Shown here: positions 50,695-60,256 of the stretch, in pieces | How the letters are laid out: each line of letters starts with the position of its first letter | How positions within the stretch are numbered: the first letter of the stretch is position 1 | Assembly: GCF_019052805.1 (NCBI RefSeq) | Contig: NZ_JAHQRJ010000002.1 | Coordinates: forward strand, 558,001 to 622,000 | DNA length: 64,000 bases | From: Noviherbaspirillum sp. L7-7A | GTDB lineage: Bacteria; Pseudomonadota; Gammaproteobacteria; Burkholderiales; Burkholderiaceae_D | Direction of reading: 5' to 3' | Translations under genes and position numbers: made by a program | The notes under the pieces: generated by a model | The model's input: the letters and a program-made list of their open reading frames with translations, nothing else | Databases searched by the model: none | What the model was told of the DNA's origin: nothing

Positions 50695-52928
50695 ACGACG
50701 ACATTTTTTCCGCCACCCCACAATCGCCAGGGCGCCGCCGTTTCCTGCGGGTTGGCGCCGCCGCTGGCGGCGGCCTGCTGATCGGCTTCGGCCTGGGCGC
50801 GTGCGGGCGCGAGCAGCGCAACGAAGTGCCGGCCGAAGCCGCGGTGGGCAATGCCGCCACCAAGACCTCGGGCGATGCGCCGGGACTGGCGCACAACGCC
50901 TTCATCCGCATCGACCGTGAAGGTCTGGTCACGCTCATCGTGCACAAGGTGGAAATGGGCCAGGGTACTTATACCGCCATGCCGATGCTGCTGGCCGAGG
51001 AGCTGGAAGTCGATCTTTTCAAGGTCAAGCTGGAACAGGCGCCGGCTGACAACAACCTTTACAGCGACCCGCTGCTGGGCGGCCAGGTCACTGGCGGCTC
51101 GACCTCGGTACGCGCATCCTGGGAGCCCCTGCGCCAGGCCGGCGCGGCGGCGCGGCTGATGCTGGTGGAGGCGGCGGCGCAGGCCTGGAAGGTCGATGCT
51201 GCGGGCTGCACTGCGAAGAACGGCATGGTGACCCATGGCGCCAGCGGCCGCACCATGCATTACGGCGAACTGGTCGATGCGGCGGCGAAGCTGCCGGCGC
51301 CCAAGGCCATTGTGCTGAAGAAGCCGGCCGACTTCACCCTGATCGGCAAGAAGCACCAGCGGCTCGATTCGGGCGACAAGGTCAATGGCCAAGCCAAGTT
51401 CGGCATCGACGCGCGGCTACCCAACATGCTGGTGGCCACGGTGGCGGCCTCGCCGGTGCCGGGCGGCGCGCTGCAGTCGGTCGACGAAGCCGCCGCAATG
51501 GCGGTCAAGGGCGTGCGCCAGGTGCTCAAGATCGACAATGCGGTAGCGGTGGTGGGCGAGCATATGTGGGCCGCCAAGCAGGGCCTAGCCGCGCTCAAGC
51601 CCAAATGGTCGGACGGCGCGCATGCCGACATGACCACCGCTTCCATCGTGGCCGACATGAAGGCGGCCGCTGAGAGCGGCAAGGGCGCGGCGGTGGCCCG
51701 CAAGGACGGCGACGTTGGCAAGGAAGCGCCCAAGGGCGGGCAGGTACTGGAAGCGGTCTATGAGATGCCTTTCCTCGCCCATGCCACTATGGAGCCGATG
51801 AACTGCACGGTCGATCTGCGGGAAGACGGCTGCGACCTCTACGTCGGCACCCAGGTGCCGACCTTCGCGCAGGGCGCGGCCGCCAAGATCGCCGGCCTGC
51901 CGCCGGAGAAGGTGAAAGTCCACAATCATTTCCTGGGCGGCGGTTTCGGACGCCGGCTTGAAGTGGACTTCATTGTGCAGGCGGTGGCGTTTGCCAAGCA
52001 GCTGAAGCAGCCGGTCAAGTTTGTCTGGACCCGCGAGGAAGACGTGCAGCATGACATGTACCGGCCCTACTACTACGATCGCCTGGCCGCCACGCTGGAC
52101 GAGAAGGGCAAGCCGCTGTCCTGGTCGCACCGGATTACCGGCTCGTCCATCATGTCGCGCTTTGCGCCGCCGGCAGTGAAGAATGGCGTCGATCCGGATG
52201 CGGTGGAAGGCGCTAAGGACATGCCCTACGCGATTCCGAATGTGATGGTCGACTATGTGCGGCACGAGCCGCCGGTGCCGACCGCATTCTGGCGCGGCGT
52301 CGGTCCGACCCACAATATCTTCGTGGTGGAAAGCTTCATCGATGAACTGGCGGCCGCGGCCAAGCAAGATCCGCTGGTCTACCGGCGCGATCTGCTGGAC
52401 AAGTCGCCCAGGATGCGGGCGGTGCTGAACCTGGCCGCTGAAAAAGCCGGATGGGACCAGCCGCTGGCGCCCATTGCCGGGCGTCGCGTCGGCCGCGGCC
52501 TGTCGACCCAGTTCGCCTTCGGCAGCTACATGGCGCAGGTGGCTGAAGTCTCGGTCGGCGCCGATGGCGAGGTGCGGGTGCACCGAGTGGTGTGCGCGGT
52601 TGATTGCGGACAGGTGGTCAACCCCGACACCGTGGTCGCGCAAATCGAGAGCGGCGTGGTCTTCGGCCTGACGGCGGCGCTATGGAACGAGATCACTTTC
52701 GACAAGGGCCGGGTGCAGCAGTCCAACTTCCATGACTACCGGATGATGCGCATCAACGAGGCGCCGCGCATCGAAGTGTTTATTGCTCAGAGCAGCGATG
52801 CGCCGGGCGGCATCGGCGAGCCGGGCACCTCGGCCACTGCGCCAGCCCTGGCCAACGCGATTTTCGCCGCGACCGGCAAGCGCTTGCGCAAGTTGCCGGT
52901 GGCAGGCGACGCACTGAAGACCGCATGA
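50691..52928 (+). CDS. Molybdopterin subunit of an isoquinoline 1-oxidoreductase-type enzyme (IorB-like)
   Basis: 745 residues of the xanthine oxidase superfamily, single-chain IorB layout. A Tat-like signal ([16 protein letters not shown]) is followed directly by a Cys at GACG, possibly a lipobox. Cofactor contacts: [27 protein letters not shown] and the catalytic Glu in GGIGEPGTS. It should hydroxylate an aromatic/N-heterocyclic or aldehyde substrate outside the cytoplasm, passing electrons to a cytochrome. Substrate cannot be told. It starts inside IorA (ATGA). A terminator follows. Confidence 0.88.
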   Translation: MNDDIFSATPQSPGRRRFLRVGAAAGGGLLIGFGLGACGREQRNEVPAEAAVGNAATKTSGDAPGLAHNAFIRIDREGLVTLIVHKVEMGQGTYTAMPMLLAEELEVDLFKVKLEQAPADNNLYSDPLLGGQVTGGSTSVRASWEPLRQAGAAARLMLVEAAAQAWKVDAAGCTAKNGMVTHGASGRTMHYGELVDAAAKLPAPKAIVLKKPADFTLIGKKHQRLDSGDKVNGQAKFGIDARLPNMLVATVAASPVPGGALQSVDEAAAMAVKGVRQVLKIDNAVAVVGEHMWAAKQGLAALKPKWSDGAHADMTTASIVADMKAAAESGKGAAVARKDGDVGKEAPKGGQVLEAVYEMPFLAHATMEPMNCTVDLREDGCDLYVGTQVPTFAQGAAAKIAGLPPEKVKVHNHFLGGGFGRRLEVDFIVQAVAFAKQLKQPVKFVWTREEDVQHDMYRPYYYDRLAATLDEKGKPLSWSHRITGSSIMSRFAPPAVKNGVDPDAVEGAKDMPYAIPNVMVDYVRHEPPVPTAFWRGVGPTHNIFVVESFIDELAAAAKQDPLVYRRDLLDKSPRMRAVLNLAAEKAGWDQPLAPIAGRRVGRGLSTQFAFGSYMAQVAEVSVGADGEVRVHRVVCAVDCGQVVNPDTVVAQIESGVVFGLTAALWNEITFDKGRVQQSNFHDYRMMRINEAPRIEVFIAQSSDAPGGIGEPGTSATAPALANAIFAATGKRLRKLPVAGDALKTA

Positions 52929-52957
52929 AAAAGCCTCGGCCTGCTGGCCGGGGCTTT
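52928..52957 (+). terminator. Terminator of the plus-strand iorAB-like operon
   Basis: AAAGCC-T-CGGCC (52930-52941), loop TGCT, GGCCG-G-GGCTTT (52946-52957). The stem has one T-G wobble; the A-run on the 5' side makes it bidirectional. Confidence 0.7.
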
Positions 52958-52980
52958 CAGGATGTGAGGTAGCAGCCGAG

Positions 52981-53145
52981 TCAGGCGCTTGCTGTCTGCG
53001 GCTGGCCCTTCACCGCGTTGCGGTATTTGGCGCGGGCCTCCGCGCGCTTGACCGCCTCGCGGGCGCGATTGGCTTCCTTCATTTCCTTGCGTTCCTGCTT
53101 GCCGCGCAGCTGGGCGACATTCTTGTTTCCGACGCGGTTGGTCAT
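52981..53145 (-). CDS. Small basic helical protein
   Basis: 54 residues from ATG 53145; AGGAGG lies eight bases ahead, so the 43-codon upstream extension is rejected. Composition: highly charged, alternating Lys/Arg/Glu/Ala (RGKQERKEMKEANRAREAVKRAEARAKYR) forming one long helix. No family recognised; resembles small cytoplasmic DUF4169-like or ribosome-associated proteins only in composition. Confidence 0.55.
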   Translation of the reverse strand: MTNRVGNKNVAQLRGKQERKEMKEANRAREAVKRAEARAKYRNAVKGQPQTASA

Positions 53146-53416
53146 TGCCTGTTCCTCCTGCTTGTTGATGTCCGGCTTATCGTAGAGCCATTTGGTCAGA
53201 CTACCTATAGGACGGCAGGAGAAAGGCTTGTAGGAATCGACGCACTGGCCAGCGGAGCGACCTTGCAAAGCCATAGCGGACAGGAGCGACGCAACTGCCG
53301 ATATAGTCCTACCTCATCATCAGCACTTGTCCTACCTTGTGAAATGCTGCTTTGGGTCTATTCTCCAGACACAAGCCGCATGCGCGGTTTGACACCTCAA
53401 TATAAAGGAGATCGCC

Positions 53417-53605
53417 ATGAACAAGGACCAGGTAAAGGGCGCAGTCAAGGACGCCGCCGGCAAGGTACAGCGCAAGGCAGGCGAGGCCATGGGCAGCAAC
53501 AAGCAGCAGGCCAAGGGCATGGCGAAACAGGCCGAGGGCAAAGTGCAAAAGGCTGCCGGCGACATGAAGGATAGCGCCGTGAAGAGCGGCAGCAGAAACC
53601 GCTAG
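53417..53605 (+). CDS. CsbD-family stress-related protein
   Basis: 62 residues, MNKDQVKGAVKDAAGKVQRKAGEAMG repeated in a second module, the CsbD pattern (Lys/Gly/Ala/Gln-rich, hydrophilin-like, disordered to helical). GGAGATCGCC precedes ATG 53417. Family members are induced by osmotic or general stress; molecular role unclear. Confidence 0.88.
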   Translation: MNKDQVKGAVKDAAGKVQRKAGEAMGSNKQQAKGMAKQAEGKVQKAAGDMKDSAVKSGSRNR

Positions 53606-53622
53606 ACGACGCTGTCTGACCA

Positions 53623-53651
53623 GAAAACGGCGGCTTGAAGCCGCCGTTTTT
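53623..53651 (+). terminator. Terminator after the csbD-like gene
   Basis: AAAACGGCGGCTT, loop GAA, GCCGCCGTTTT followed by TTG. It also serves as a possible terminator for the convergent flavoprotein gene. Confidence 0.85.
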
Positions 53652-53669
53652 GCGTCCGGAGCGCTCTGA

Positions 53670-54944
53670 CTACAGCAACGTGTCGGCCCAGATATTGCGG
53701 GCCCAGTCCATCGCATAGCGACCCTCCAGCGCATTGGGCGCCGCCGAAAGCCCGCCGCTGCCGGGCACGGCGATCAGGGTCTTTTTCGCTTCGTCATAGC
53801 TGTGGACCGATGCCACATGGATCACGTCCTGGTCGGAGACGAAGCTATAGCAGGTATTGGTCAGAAGCGGATGCGCCGGCGGCGGACGGTCGGCAAGCAG
53901 TTCGATGATGGCTGCCGCGCAGACCTTGGCATGCTGGTTGGCCATATGGGCTGACTTTGGCATCAGCGGCGCGACCTGGATCGCATCGCCCAGCACATGG
54001 ATATGGCGAGCCTGAGTGGATTCGAAGCTCAGGAAATCGACTTCGCACCAGCGCCGGTTGGCATTGGCCAGGCCGGCGCCCGCAGCGATGCTGCCGGCAG
54101 CCTGGGGCGGCAGTAGATTGATCACCGCGCCACTGACTTCCTCCCCCAGTTCGGACACCACCGTCCGCGTCTTGGCGTTCACATCCACCGTGTTGAAGCT
54201 GGGCCGGTAATCGACCATGCCCGGATAGCGTTCGGCCCATACCTTCTTGAACAGCGCGCCCTTCGATACCACGTCCTCGTTGCCATCAAGCAGGATGACG
54301 CGCGATTTCGGCTTGACCTGCTTGAAGTAGTGCGCCACTTGGCAGGCGCGCTCATAGGGACCAGGCGGACAGCGGTAAGGCGCCTGCGGAATCGAGATCA
54401 GGAAAGTTTCGCCGTCTTCCATCGCTTCCAGCTGGCGACGCAGCCCAAGCGTCTGCTCCCCCGCCTTCCAGGCATGCAGGATGCGCTCGCGGGCGCCGGG
54501 CTGGCGCATGCCGGGCAGCCGGTCATACAGGAAGTCGATGCCTGGCGACAGGATCAGCCGGTCATAGCGCAAGGCCTTGCCATTGCCCAGCGTGACCGTG
54601 CGCTTGTCCGGATCGATGCCGGTGGCAAGCTCGCGCACCATGGTGATGCCGCTGCGGCTGGCCAGCTCGCCGTAGCTGATGGTCAGGTCTTCCAGACGGC
54701 GCGATCCGCCCAGCACCAGGTTGGACAGCGGGCAGGAGATGAAGGCCGGATTGGGCTCGACCAGGGTGATATCGATGCTGCCGGCGCTCCACAGGGACAG
54801 ATAACGGGCAGCAGTGGCGCCGCCGTAACCGGCGCCGACTACCACCACTCTGGGACGCGTTTGACCGGCGCCGCTGGCGCGGCTGGCAACAGCCCCGAGC
54901 GCCGCGCCCATGCCCAGCGCCTGAAGAAACTGACGACGTTTCAT
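53670..54944 (-). CDS. Flavocytochrome c sulfide dehydrogenase flavoprotein (FccB/SoxF)
   Basis: 424 residues. A Tat-like N-terminus (MKRRQFLQALGMGAALGAVASRASG), FAD-binding RVVVVGAGYGGATAARYL, and the FCSD-specific C-terminal flavin-binding domain (from about residue 345). Redox-active cysteines are expected at ISCPLSN (about residue 70) and at the second Cys of NTCYSFVS (about 376) or RCPPGPYE. It oxidises sulfide to sulfur/polysulfide in the periplasm, passing electrons to the partner cytochrome encoded 13 bases upstream. Last gene of the sox operon. Confidence 0.88.
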   Translation of the reverse strand: MKRRQFLQALGMGAALGAVASRASGAGQTRPRVVVVGAGYGGATAARYLSLWSAGSIDITLVEPNPAFISCPLSNLVLGGSRRLEDLTISYGELASRSGITMVRELATGIDPDKRTVTLGNGKALRYDRLILSPGIDFLYDRLPGMRQPGARERILHAWKAGEQTLGLRRQLEAMEDGETFLISIPQAPYRCPPGPYERACQVAHYFKQVKPKSRVILLDGNEDVVSKGALFKKVWAERYPGMVDYRPSFNTVDVNAKTRTVVSELGEEVSGAVINLLPPQAAGSIAAGAGLANANRRWCEVDFLSFESTQARHIHVLGDAIQVAPLMPKSAHMANQHAKVCAAAIIELLADRPPPAHPLLTNTCYSFVSDQDVIHVASVHSYDEAKKTLIAVPGSGGLSAAPNALEGRYAMDWARNIWADTLL

Positions 54945-54957
54945 GCTGTTGGCTCCC

Positions 54958-55296
54958 CTATTTTTTCAGTTGTGCCAGATAGCCCGCAATCAGGTCGATC
55001 TGCTCGCTGCTATAACCCTTGGCCAGTTGCTGCATGATGGTGGAGGGCCGGCTGCCATCCTGGAAGGCCTTCATGCTGGCCACCAGTGCATCCCGGCTCT
55101 GCCCTGCCAACGGCGGCAGGCTGCTGCCGGGCGCCGTCCTTCCTCCGGTGCCGTGGCAGCCGGCGCAGCTGGCATAGAGCCTTCGGCCGGCATCCTCGGT
55201 TAACTTCGTCTCGGCCTGCGCCGTGGCCGGGCACTGCGCTGCGAACACGGCAAGCATGATCGCAAGGCGTGCGTTTGCAATAAGGGTTGATGTCAT
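54958..55296 (-). CDS. Class I cytochrome c, partner of flavocytochrome (FccA/SoxE-like)
   Basis: 112 residues from ATG 55296 (AAGGACAGGA upstream; frame open 7 codons more). Signal peptide (LAIMLAVFAAQCPATAQAE), one heme motif CAGCH at about residue 45, and a distal Met expected in the MQQLAKGYS helix. Single-heme, unlike diheme FccA of Allochromatium. It would accept electrons from the flavoprotein and pass them to the respiratory chain. Confidence 0.82.
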   Translation of the reverse strand: MTSTLIANARLAIMLAVFAAQCPATAQAETKLTEDAGRRLYASCAGCHGTGGRTAPGSSLPPLAGQSRDALVASMKAFQDGSRPSTIMQQLAKGYSSEQIDLIAGYLAQLKK

Positions 55297-55351
55297 TCCT
55301 GTCCTTCCGTGAGGCACTGTACTTCCAAAGCCGGCACCTGGTGTGCAGGTC

Positions 55352-56104
55352 CTATGGCCGCACCGCCGGCGCTTCCATCTCCATTCCCCTGGCTCGCTGT
55401 GCCAGGTAGAGTTCCAGTTCTACCAGTTCCAGCGAACCTGCCGGATACGGCGCCGCCCGCACGCCATTGAGGCAGTTGCGCAGACGCCGCTGCAGCGATC
55501 CCATGGCCTGCCATTCAAGCCGGTAGATCGGGTAGCCGGTCGCGTGCGCCTGCGGAATGATGCTGCTGCCCAGGCGCTGTCCCCAGTGCTGGTCGTGGCA
55601 CTGGGCGCAGGACAGATTGAGCTGGCCCATGCGCTGCTGCCAGCGCGCCTGGCCACGTTCGACGAATGGCTGCAGGCGCGCATCGTCCGGCAGCGAAGCC
55701 GCCATGCCGCGCGACTGCAGCGCGATATAGCTTTCCAGGCTCAGCAGCGCCTCGCTCTCGGCCGGCAGTACCGAAGCAGACTGATGCCGCACGCGGCACC
55801 GGTTGATGCGCTGTGCCAGGTTGATCGGGCGTCCTGCCTGGGCATCGAATGCCGGATAGCGGGCTGCCACGCCGCGCATCGCGCCTTCCGCATCGCCGTG
55901 GCAGGAGGCACAGGACTTGCCGTTGCCCTCATCGCTGCGGCGCCAGGCGATCTCGCCTTCCTTCACCCACAGCATGGCCGGATTCTGACTGTCGTCGCGC
56001 TGCATGGCCTGGGTTGACGGTCCCATGAATGCCATGCCCGACTTCCGTTGCGCCGCCGCCGTCAGACTCAGCACGGCGCACAGCATGAAGAGGACAATCC
56101 GCAT
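55352..56104 (-). CDS. soxA: SoxA, diheme cytochrome c of the sulfur-oxidation SoxXA complex
   Basis: 250 residues from ATG 56104, 7 bases after the soxZ stop. Signal peptide (LFMLCAVLSLTAAA), heme motif CASCH (65-69), an axial-ligand type Cys103 (NRCRVR), second heme motif CAQCH (166-170) and Cys211 (RNCLNGVR), which in SoxA is the active-site cysteine persulfide ligand. SoxXA oxidatively attaches thiosulfate to the SoxY cysteine. The diheme form, with both hemes retained, is present here. Confidence 0.9.
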   Translation of the reverse strand: MRIVLFMLCAVLSLTAAAQRKSGMAFMGPSTQAMQRDDSQNPAMLWVKEGEIAWRRSDEGNGKSCASCHGDAEGAMRGVAARYPAFDAQAGRPINLAQRINRCRVRHQSASVLPAESEALLSLESYIALQSRGMAASLPDDARLQPFVERGQARWQQRMGQLNLSCAQCHDQHWGQRLGSSIIPQAHATGYPIYRLEWQAMGSLQRRLRNCLNGVRAAPYPAGSLELVELELYLAQRARGMEMEAPAVRP

Positions 56105-56111
56105 GGCGCTT

Positions 56112-56435
56112 TCAGCCAGTGACCGTGAGCTCAACCGATTCTGTCTGGCTGAAGTTGTTGTCCCCTTCCCAGATAAAGGTCAGCTTGCCGCTTTCGGTAG
56201 CCACCGTATGGAAGATCAGGTTGGGGTTGGCGGCGATCGCCGGGAACAGTTCAGCGCTGAATACGATCTCGCCGTTATAGCGGCAGGTGAAGCGGCGGAT
56301 AATATTGCGCGGCAAAACCTGGCCATCCGCGCCGGGCCGGTAGCCGGTCTCCATGGGATGGCTGATCAGGGTACGGATCTCGATCACCTCGCCGCGCTTG
56401 GCCGAGGCCGGGAGCTTGATCAATGTGCGGGCCAT
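56112..56435 (-). CDS. soxZ: SoxZ, sulfur-carrier partner
   Basis: 107 residues: IKLPASAKRGEVIEIRTLISHPMETGYR and IIRRFTCRYNGEIVFSAELFPAIAANPN are the beta-sandwich of SoxZ, ending FSQTESVELTVTG. It forms a heterodimer with SoxY that carries sulfur intermediates. Its ribosome site GGAGAG overlaps the end of soxY. Confidence 0.92.
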   Translation of the reverse strand: MARTLIKLPASAKRGEVIEIRTLISHPMETGYRPGADGQVLPRNIIRRFTCRYNGEIVFSAELFPAIAANPNLIFHTVATESGKLTFIWEGDNNFSQTESVELTVTG

Positions 56436-56437
56436 GG

Positions 56438-56908
56438 CTAGCTCTCTCCTTCGATGCAGGCGGCCAGCGTGACTACCACGTCTACCGTATCCGACCAGTA
56501 ACTGCCATCGGACAACTTTGCCACCGCGCTCAGCTTTTGCGAAGTGGCCAGGCGTATCCTGGTCGACACTTTTGCGCGGCCGGCGCGCGCACCGAGCGTG
56601 AACCGGGCGACGTCGCGCTGCGGATTGCGTTCATTGAAGATGGCAATGGCGGCCACATGGTCTGCCGCCGTCATGGCGCTGTCGACGCTGACCGTGACAG
56701 GCACCGCATTGCCGTTGTCGACCAGGCTAGCAATGTCAAACTTGACCCGGCCCGGCGTGGGCTTGACGCCGCCGGTCCAGGCCTGTACCGCTGCCGCCAG
56801 TTCGTCGGGCGCGGCGGCGGCAGGCCGCACCAGGATCGTCGCGCCCAACGCAGCGCCGCCGGCCAGCAGGCGGCGCCGTTTCGGGTTGGGGCCGGGTTTC
56901 GCAAACAT
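56438..56908 (-). CDS. soxY: SoxY, sulfur-carrier protein, with atypical C-terminus
   Basis: 156 residues. Tat signal (KRRRLLAGGAALGATILVRPAAAAP), then the SoxY beta-sandwich (VKFDIASLVDNGNAVPVTVSVDS, HVAAIAIFNERNPQRDVARF). Normal SoxY ends in GGCGG with the swinging-arm cysteine. Here the tail is VVVTLAACIEGES: the Cys is in place but the flanking Gly residues are not. The last codons are also the soxZ ribosome site. Whether it still carries sulfur is uncertain. Its ATG overlaps the soxX stop (TGATG). Confidence 0.85.
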   Translation of the reverse strand: MFAKPGPNPKRRRLLAGGAALGATILVRPAAAAPDELAAAVQAWTGGVKPTPGRVKFDIASLVDNGNAVPVTVSVDSAMTAADHVAAIAIFNERNPQRDVARFTLGARAGRAKVSTRIRLATSQKLSAVAKLSDGSYWSDTVDVVVTLAACIEGES

Positions 56909-57399
56909 CAGTTGCCTTCCTTTTCTTTCAGGGTGCGCAGATAGGCCACCACATCCTCGACCTGCTGTGCATCCAGTATCGGCTTGCCGCGCACCGCCGG
57001 GGCGACATTGTTCAAGCCGTCGATCCGATAGTAAGCCGGCATGATGGTGTCCGGATTGATGCGGCCGGCGTCGACGATGCGCAGCCGCAGTTGCGCTTCG
57101 CTCCAGCGGGTGCCGCTGCCGGCCAGGTCGGGCGCCAGGTTGCCCTGGAAGCGCTCCTCCGGCAGCGGCCCGGCGTGGCACAGCAAGCACAGGCCGACCT
57201 GACGGTTGGCGACGATGGCCCGGCCGCGGGCGGCATCTCCCGCCGCCGTTGCAAGCGGCTGCGGTATGCCATCGCCTTCCACCCGGTAAGGCACCAGTCT
57301 GGCTTCCTGCTGCGGCACCTGCAACCCCTGCGCTAGGCCAGGCCAGGGCAATGCCCACAGTAAAGCCCATCCTGCCATCCCCCCCGGCACGCGACGCAT
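56908..57399 (-). CDS. soxX: SoxX, monoheme cytochrome c of SoxXA
   Basis: 163 residues. Signal peptide (GWALLWALPWPGLAQ), heme motif CLLCH at about residue 71, and axial Met in TIMPAYYRID. Pattern GNLAPDLAGSGTRWSEAQLRLRIVDAGRINPDTIMPAYY is classical SoxX. Follows the molybdoenzyme gene by 12 bases. Completes SoxXYZA in this order; soxB, soxC and soxD are not in the window. Confidence 0.9.
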   Translation of the reverse strand: MRRVPGGMAGWALLWALPWPGLAQGLQVPQQEARLVPYRVEGDGIPQPLATAAGDAARGRAIVANRQVGLCLLCHAGPLPEERFQGNLAPDLAGSGTRWSEAQLRLRIVDAGRINPDTIMPAYYRIDGLNNVAPAVRGKPILDAQQVEDVVAYLRTLKEKEGN

Positions 57400-57411
57400 T
57401 GCTGCCTCCGG

Positions 57412-59616
57412 TCAAGCCCTTTTCAGGCTGTGGTTCTTCAGCGGCAAATCCCGTATGCGCTTGCCAGTGGCAGCGAAGATCGCATTGAGCACCGCCGGCG
57501 CCGCCACGGCAATGGTCGGCTCGCCAACCCCGCCCCAGAAGCCGCCGGATGGCACGATGACGGTTTCCACCGCCGGCATCTCATCCATGCGCATTACCTG
57601 GTAGGTGTTGAAGTTCTCCTGCTCCATGCGACCTTCCTTGACAGTGCATTCGCCATACAGCGCGGCCGACAGGCCATAGACGAAGGAGCCCTCCACTTGG
57701 GCTTCGATCTGCTGCGGATTGAGCGCATGGCCGGGGTCGGTCGCGGCGACGATGCGATGGATCTTCAGCGCACCCTCGTCGCTGACCGAGACTTCGGCCA
57801 CCGCTGCCACATAGCTGCCGAACCCCATGGTCTGCGCCACGCCGCGATACACCCCCTTGGGCAAGGGCTTGTCCCAGCCGGCGCGCTCGGCTGCTGCGTT
57901 CAGCACTGCCAGGTGCTTGGGATGATCGGCCATGAGCTTGCGGCGCAGCGCCAGCGGATCCTGCCCGGTCGCATGGGCGACTTCATCCAGGAAGCACTCG
58001 AGATAGATCGCGTTCTGGTTGAGGTTCACGCCACGCCAAAAACCGGGCGGTACCGGTGGATTGCGCATCGCATGGTCTATCAGCAGATTAGGGAAGCTAT
58101 AGCCTATCGAGGCTTCCGGACCGGGCGGGTTCAGGCCCTGGAACACGACCGGGTCCTTGCCGTCCTTGATGTTCTGAGGGAATACCCCCGCAATGATGGA
58201 CTGCCCGGAAATGCGCATCTGCAGCGCAGTGATGTTGCCCTTGTCGTCCAGGCCGGCCGCCAGCTTGCACTGGGTAATCGGATGATAGCGACCGTGCAGC
58301 ATGTCTTCCTCGCGCGACCAGATCAGCTTGATTGGTGTACCCGGCATCTCCCGTGCGATCGCCACTGCTTGCCGCACCCAGTCATGGACCGCGCCGCGAC
58401 GGCCGAAACCGCCGCCCAAATGCAGCTTGTAGACCTCGCATTTCGACGGCGGCAACTCGGCTGCCTCGGCCGCCGCCGCGAGTGCTGCCTCGCCATTCTG
58501 GGTGGGCGTCCAGACCTCGCAGCGCTCCGGCGTCCAGCGTGCCGTCGCATTCATGGTTTCCATCGTAGCGTGGTTCTGGTAAGGGTAGGAGTACACCGCC
58601 TCCACCTTCCGCCTGGCGGTTGCCAGCGCCGCGCCGGCGTCGCCATTGCTGTTTCCCACGGCCGCTTCCTTGGCGTCCAGCCCGGCCTTGAGCGTCTCGG
58701 CGATGCTGGCGCTGGATACCTTCGCATTCGGCCCGTAATCCCATTCGACTTTCAGCGCCTCCAGCGCACTCTTTGCCCGCCACCAGGTATCGGCTACCAC
58801 TGCCACGGCGCTGTCGCCGACCTGTATCACCTTCTTGACGCCGGGACGGTTCTGGACCTCGGCCGCATTGAAGGCTTTCACTTTTCCGCCAAACACCGGG
58901 CAATCGCGGATGGCGGCATTGAGCATGCCCGGCAGCTTCAGGTCCATGCCATAGACCTGGGCGCCAGTGGTCTTGTCTACCGTGTCGAGGCGCGCTAAGC
59001 GCTTGCCCGCGATTTTCCAGTTTTTCGGGTCCTTGAGTTGCACCGATTCCGGCGGCGTCAGGCTGGCCGCGGCCGACGCCACCTTGCCATACGTGGTCTG
59101 GCGTCCGGATGGCTGGTGAGTGATGACGCTGGCTGCCGCCCGGCATTCCGACACGGGCACCTTCCATTCATCGGCCGCTGCCTGTACCAGCATCATGCGC
59201 GCCGTGGCGCCGCCCTTGCGTACATAGTCATGGGATTCGCGGATGCCTCGGCTGCCGCCGGTGGAGAAATTGCCCCAAGCGCGGTTGCGCGCCAGGTTTT
59301 GCCCTGGTGTCGGATATTCGGTTGTTACCTTGGCCCAATCGCAATCCAGTTCTTCGGCCACCAGTTGCGCCAGCCCGGTCAGCGAGCCCTGTCCCATCTC
59401 CGACCGCGCGATCCGGATCACCACCGTGTCGTCAGGCTTGATGACTACCCAGGCATTGACTTCGGGCGCTGCAGCCGCCGTCGCTCCCCCATCTGCAGCA
59501 TTGGCGTAAGGAATATGAAAACCCACCATGAGGCCGCCGAACGCTGCTGCGGTGGTGCCGAGGAAGCGGCGCCTAGATACATTCACTTCGCTGCCATGCG
59601 TGTCAGAGCGGCTCAT
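57412..59616 (-). CDS. Tat-exported molybdopterin oxidoreductase, IorB-like, in the sox operon
   Basis: 734 residues. Twin-arginine signal ([21 protein letters not shown]), xanthine oxidase-type molybdopterin domains with [34 protein letters not shown] and catalytic Glu in GVGEPTIA. Overlaps its 2Fe-2S partner by 4 bases and lies 12 bases before soxX, so it is transcribed with the sox genes. It is a paralogue of the protein at 50691 but clearly diverged. Likely oxidises an aldehyde or N-heterocycle in the periplasm; a sulfur-containing substrate is possible but unproven. Confidence 0.88.
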   Translation of the reverse strand: MSRSDTHGSEVNVSRRRFLGTTAAAFGGLMVGFHIPYANAADGGATAAAAPEVNAWVVIKPDDTVVIRIARSEMGQGSLTGLAQLVAEELDCDWAKVTTEYPTPGQNLARNRAWGNFSTGGSRGIRESHDYVRKGGATARMMLVQAAADEWKVPVSECRAAASVITHQPSGRQTTYGKVASAAASLTPPESVQLKDPKNWKIAGKRLARLDTVDKTTGAQVYGMDLKLPGMLNAAIRDCPVFGGKVKAFNAAEVQNRPGVKKVIQVGDSAVAVVADTWWRAKSALEALKVEWDYGPNAKVSSASIAETLKAGLDAKEAAVGNSNGDAGAALATARRKVEAVYSYPYQNHATMETMNATARWTPERCEVWTPTQNGEAALAAAAEAAELPPSKCEVYKLHLGGGFGRRGAVHDWVRQAVAIAREMPGTPIKLIWSREEDMLHGRYHPITQCKLAAGLDDKGNITALQMRISGQSIIAGVFPQNIKDGKDPVVFQGLNPPGPEASIGYSFPNLLIDHAMRNPPVPPGFWRGVNLNQNAIYLECFLDEVAHATGQDPLALRRKLMADHPKHLAVLNAAAERAGWDKPLPKGVYRGVAQTMGFGSYVAAVAEVSVSDEGALKIHRIVAATDPGHALNPQQIEAQVEGSFVYGLSAALYGECTVKEGRMEQENFNTYQVMRMDEMPAVETVIVPSGGFWGGVGEPTIAVAAPAVLNAIFAATGKRIRDLPLKNHSLKRA

Positions 59617-60116
59617 GTCGTGCTCCCGTCGGCATGCTGGATTGCCAGGCCCGCCTGTCGCGTACTGCCGCCCTGCCCTGCCGCCTTGATGGCCGCACGC
59701 ACCCGGTTATAAGTGCCGCAGCGGCAGATGTTGGTGATGGATTGATTGATGTCGGCGTCGGTAGGTTGAGGCTTTTCCTTCAGCAATGCTGCGGCTGCCA
59801 TGATCATGCCGCTCTGACAGAAACCGCATTGCGGTACGTCGAGCGCAACCCAGGCTTTTTGCAGCGGATGGGAGCCGTTGCCGGACAAGCCCTCGATGGT
59901 TACGATCTTTTGCTCGGCAGTCACGGTGGATACCGGCCGCACGCAGGTCCGCACGGGCTCACCATCAATATGCACGGTGCAGGCGCCGCACTGGGCGACG
60001 CCACAGCCATATTTGGTGCCGGTCAGGCCAAGCTGCTCACGCAGCACCCATAACAGAGGCGTGTCGGGTTCGGCTTCGAATTCACGCATTGTCCCGTTGA
60101 CGTTCAGTGTTGCCAT
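59613..60116 (-). CDS. 2Fe-2S subunit, IorA-like, in the sox operon
   Basis: 167 residues, first gene of the unit. Cys pattern [23 protein letters not shown] for the plant-type cluster and CGFCQSG ... NICRCGTY for the second. AGCTGGAGAC precedes ATG 60116. It passes electrons from the molybdenum subunit. C-terminal extension ([21 protein letters not shown]) is longer than in the paralogue at 50221. Confidence 0.9.
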   Translation of the reverse strand: MATLNVNGTMREFEAEPDTPLLWVLREQLGLTGTKYGCGVAQCGACTVHIDGEPVRTCVRPVSTVTAEQKIVTIEGLSGNGSHPLQKAWVALDVPQCGFCQSGMIMAAAALLKEKPQPTDADINQSITNICRCGTYNRVRAAIKAAGQGGSTRQAGLAIQHADGSTT

Positions 60117-60256
60117 GTCTCCAGCTCCATTTTTTGTTTATGAGGTAGTAAAACAGATGCGAATAGGCGGTTTATATTAAGCGTTCCCGGCGCGGTTTGC
60201 AGGATTCATCTCGCTTCCGCATCGATCATCGAGCCCTCTCCTTCATTGGCAAGCCC

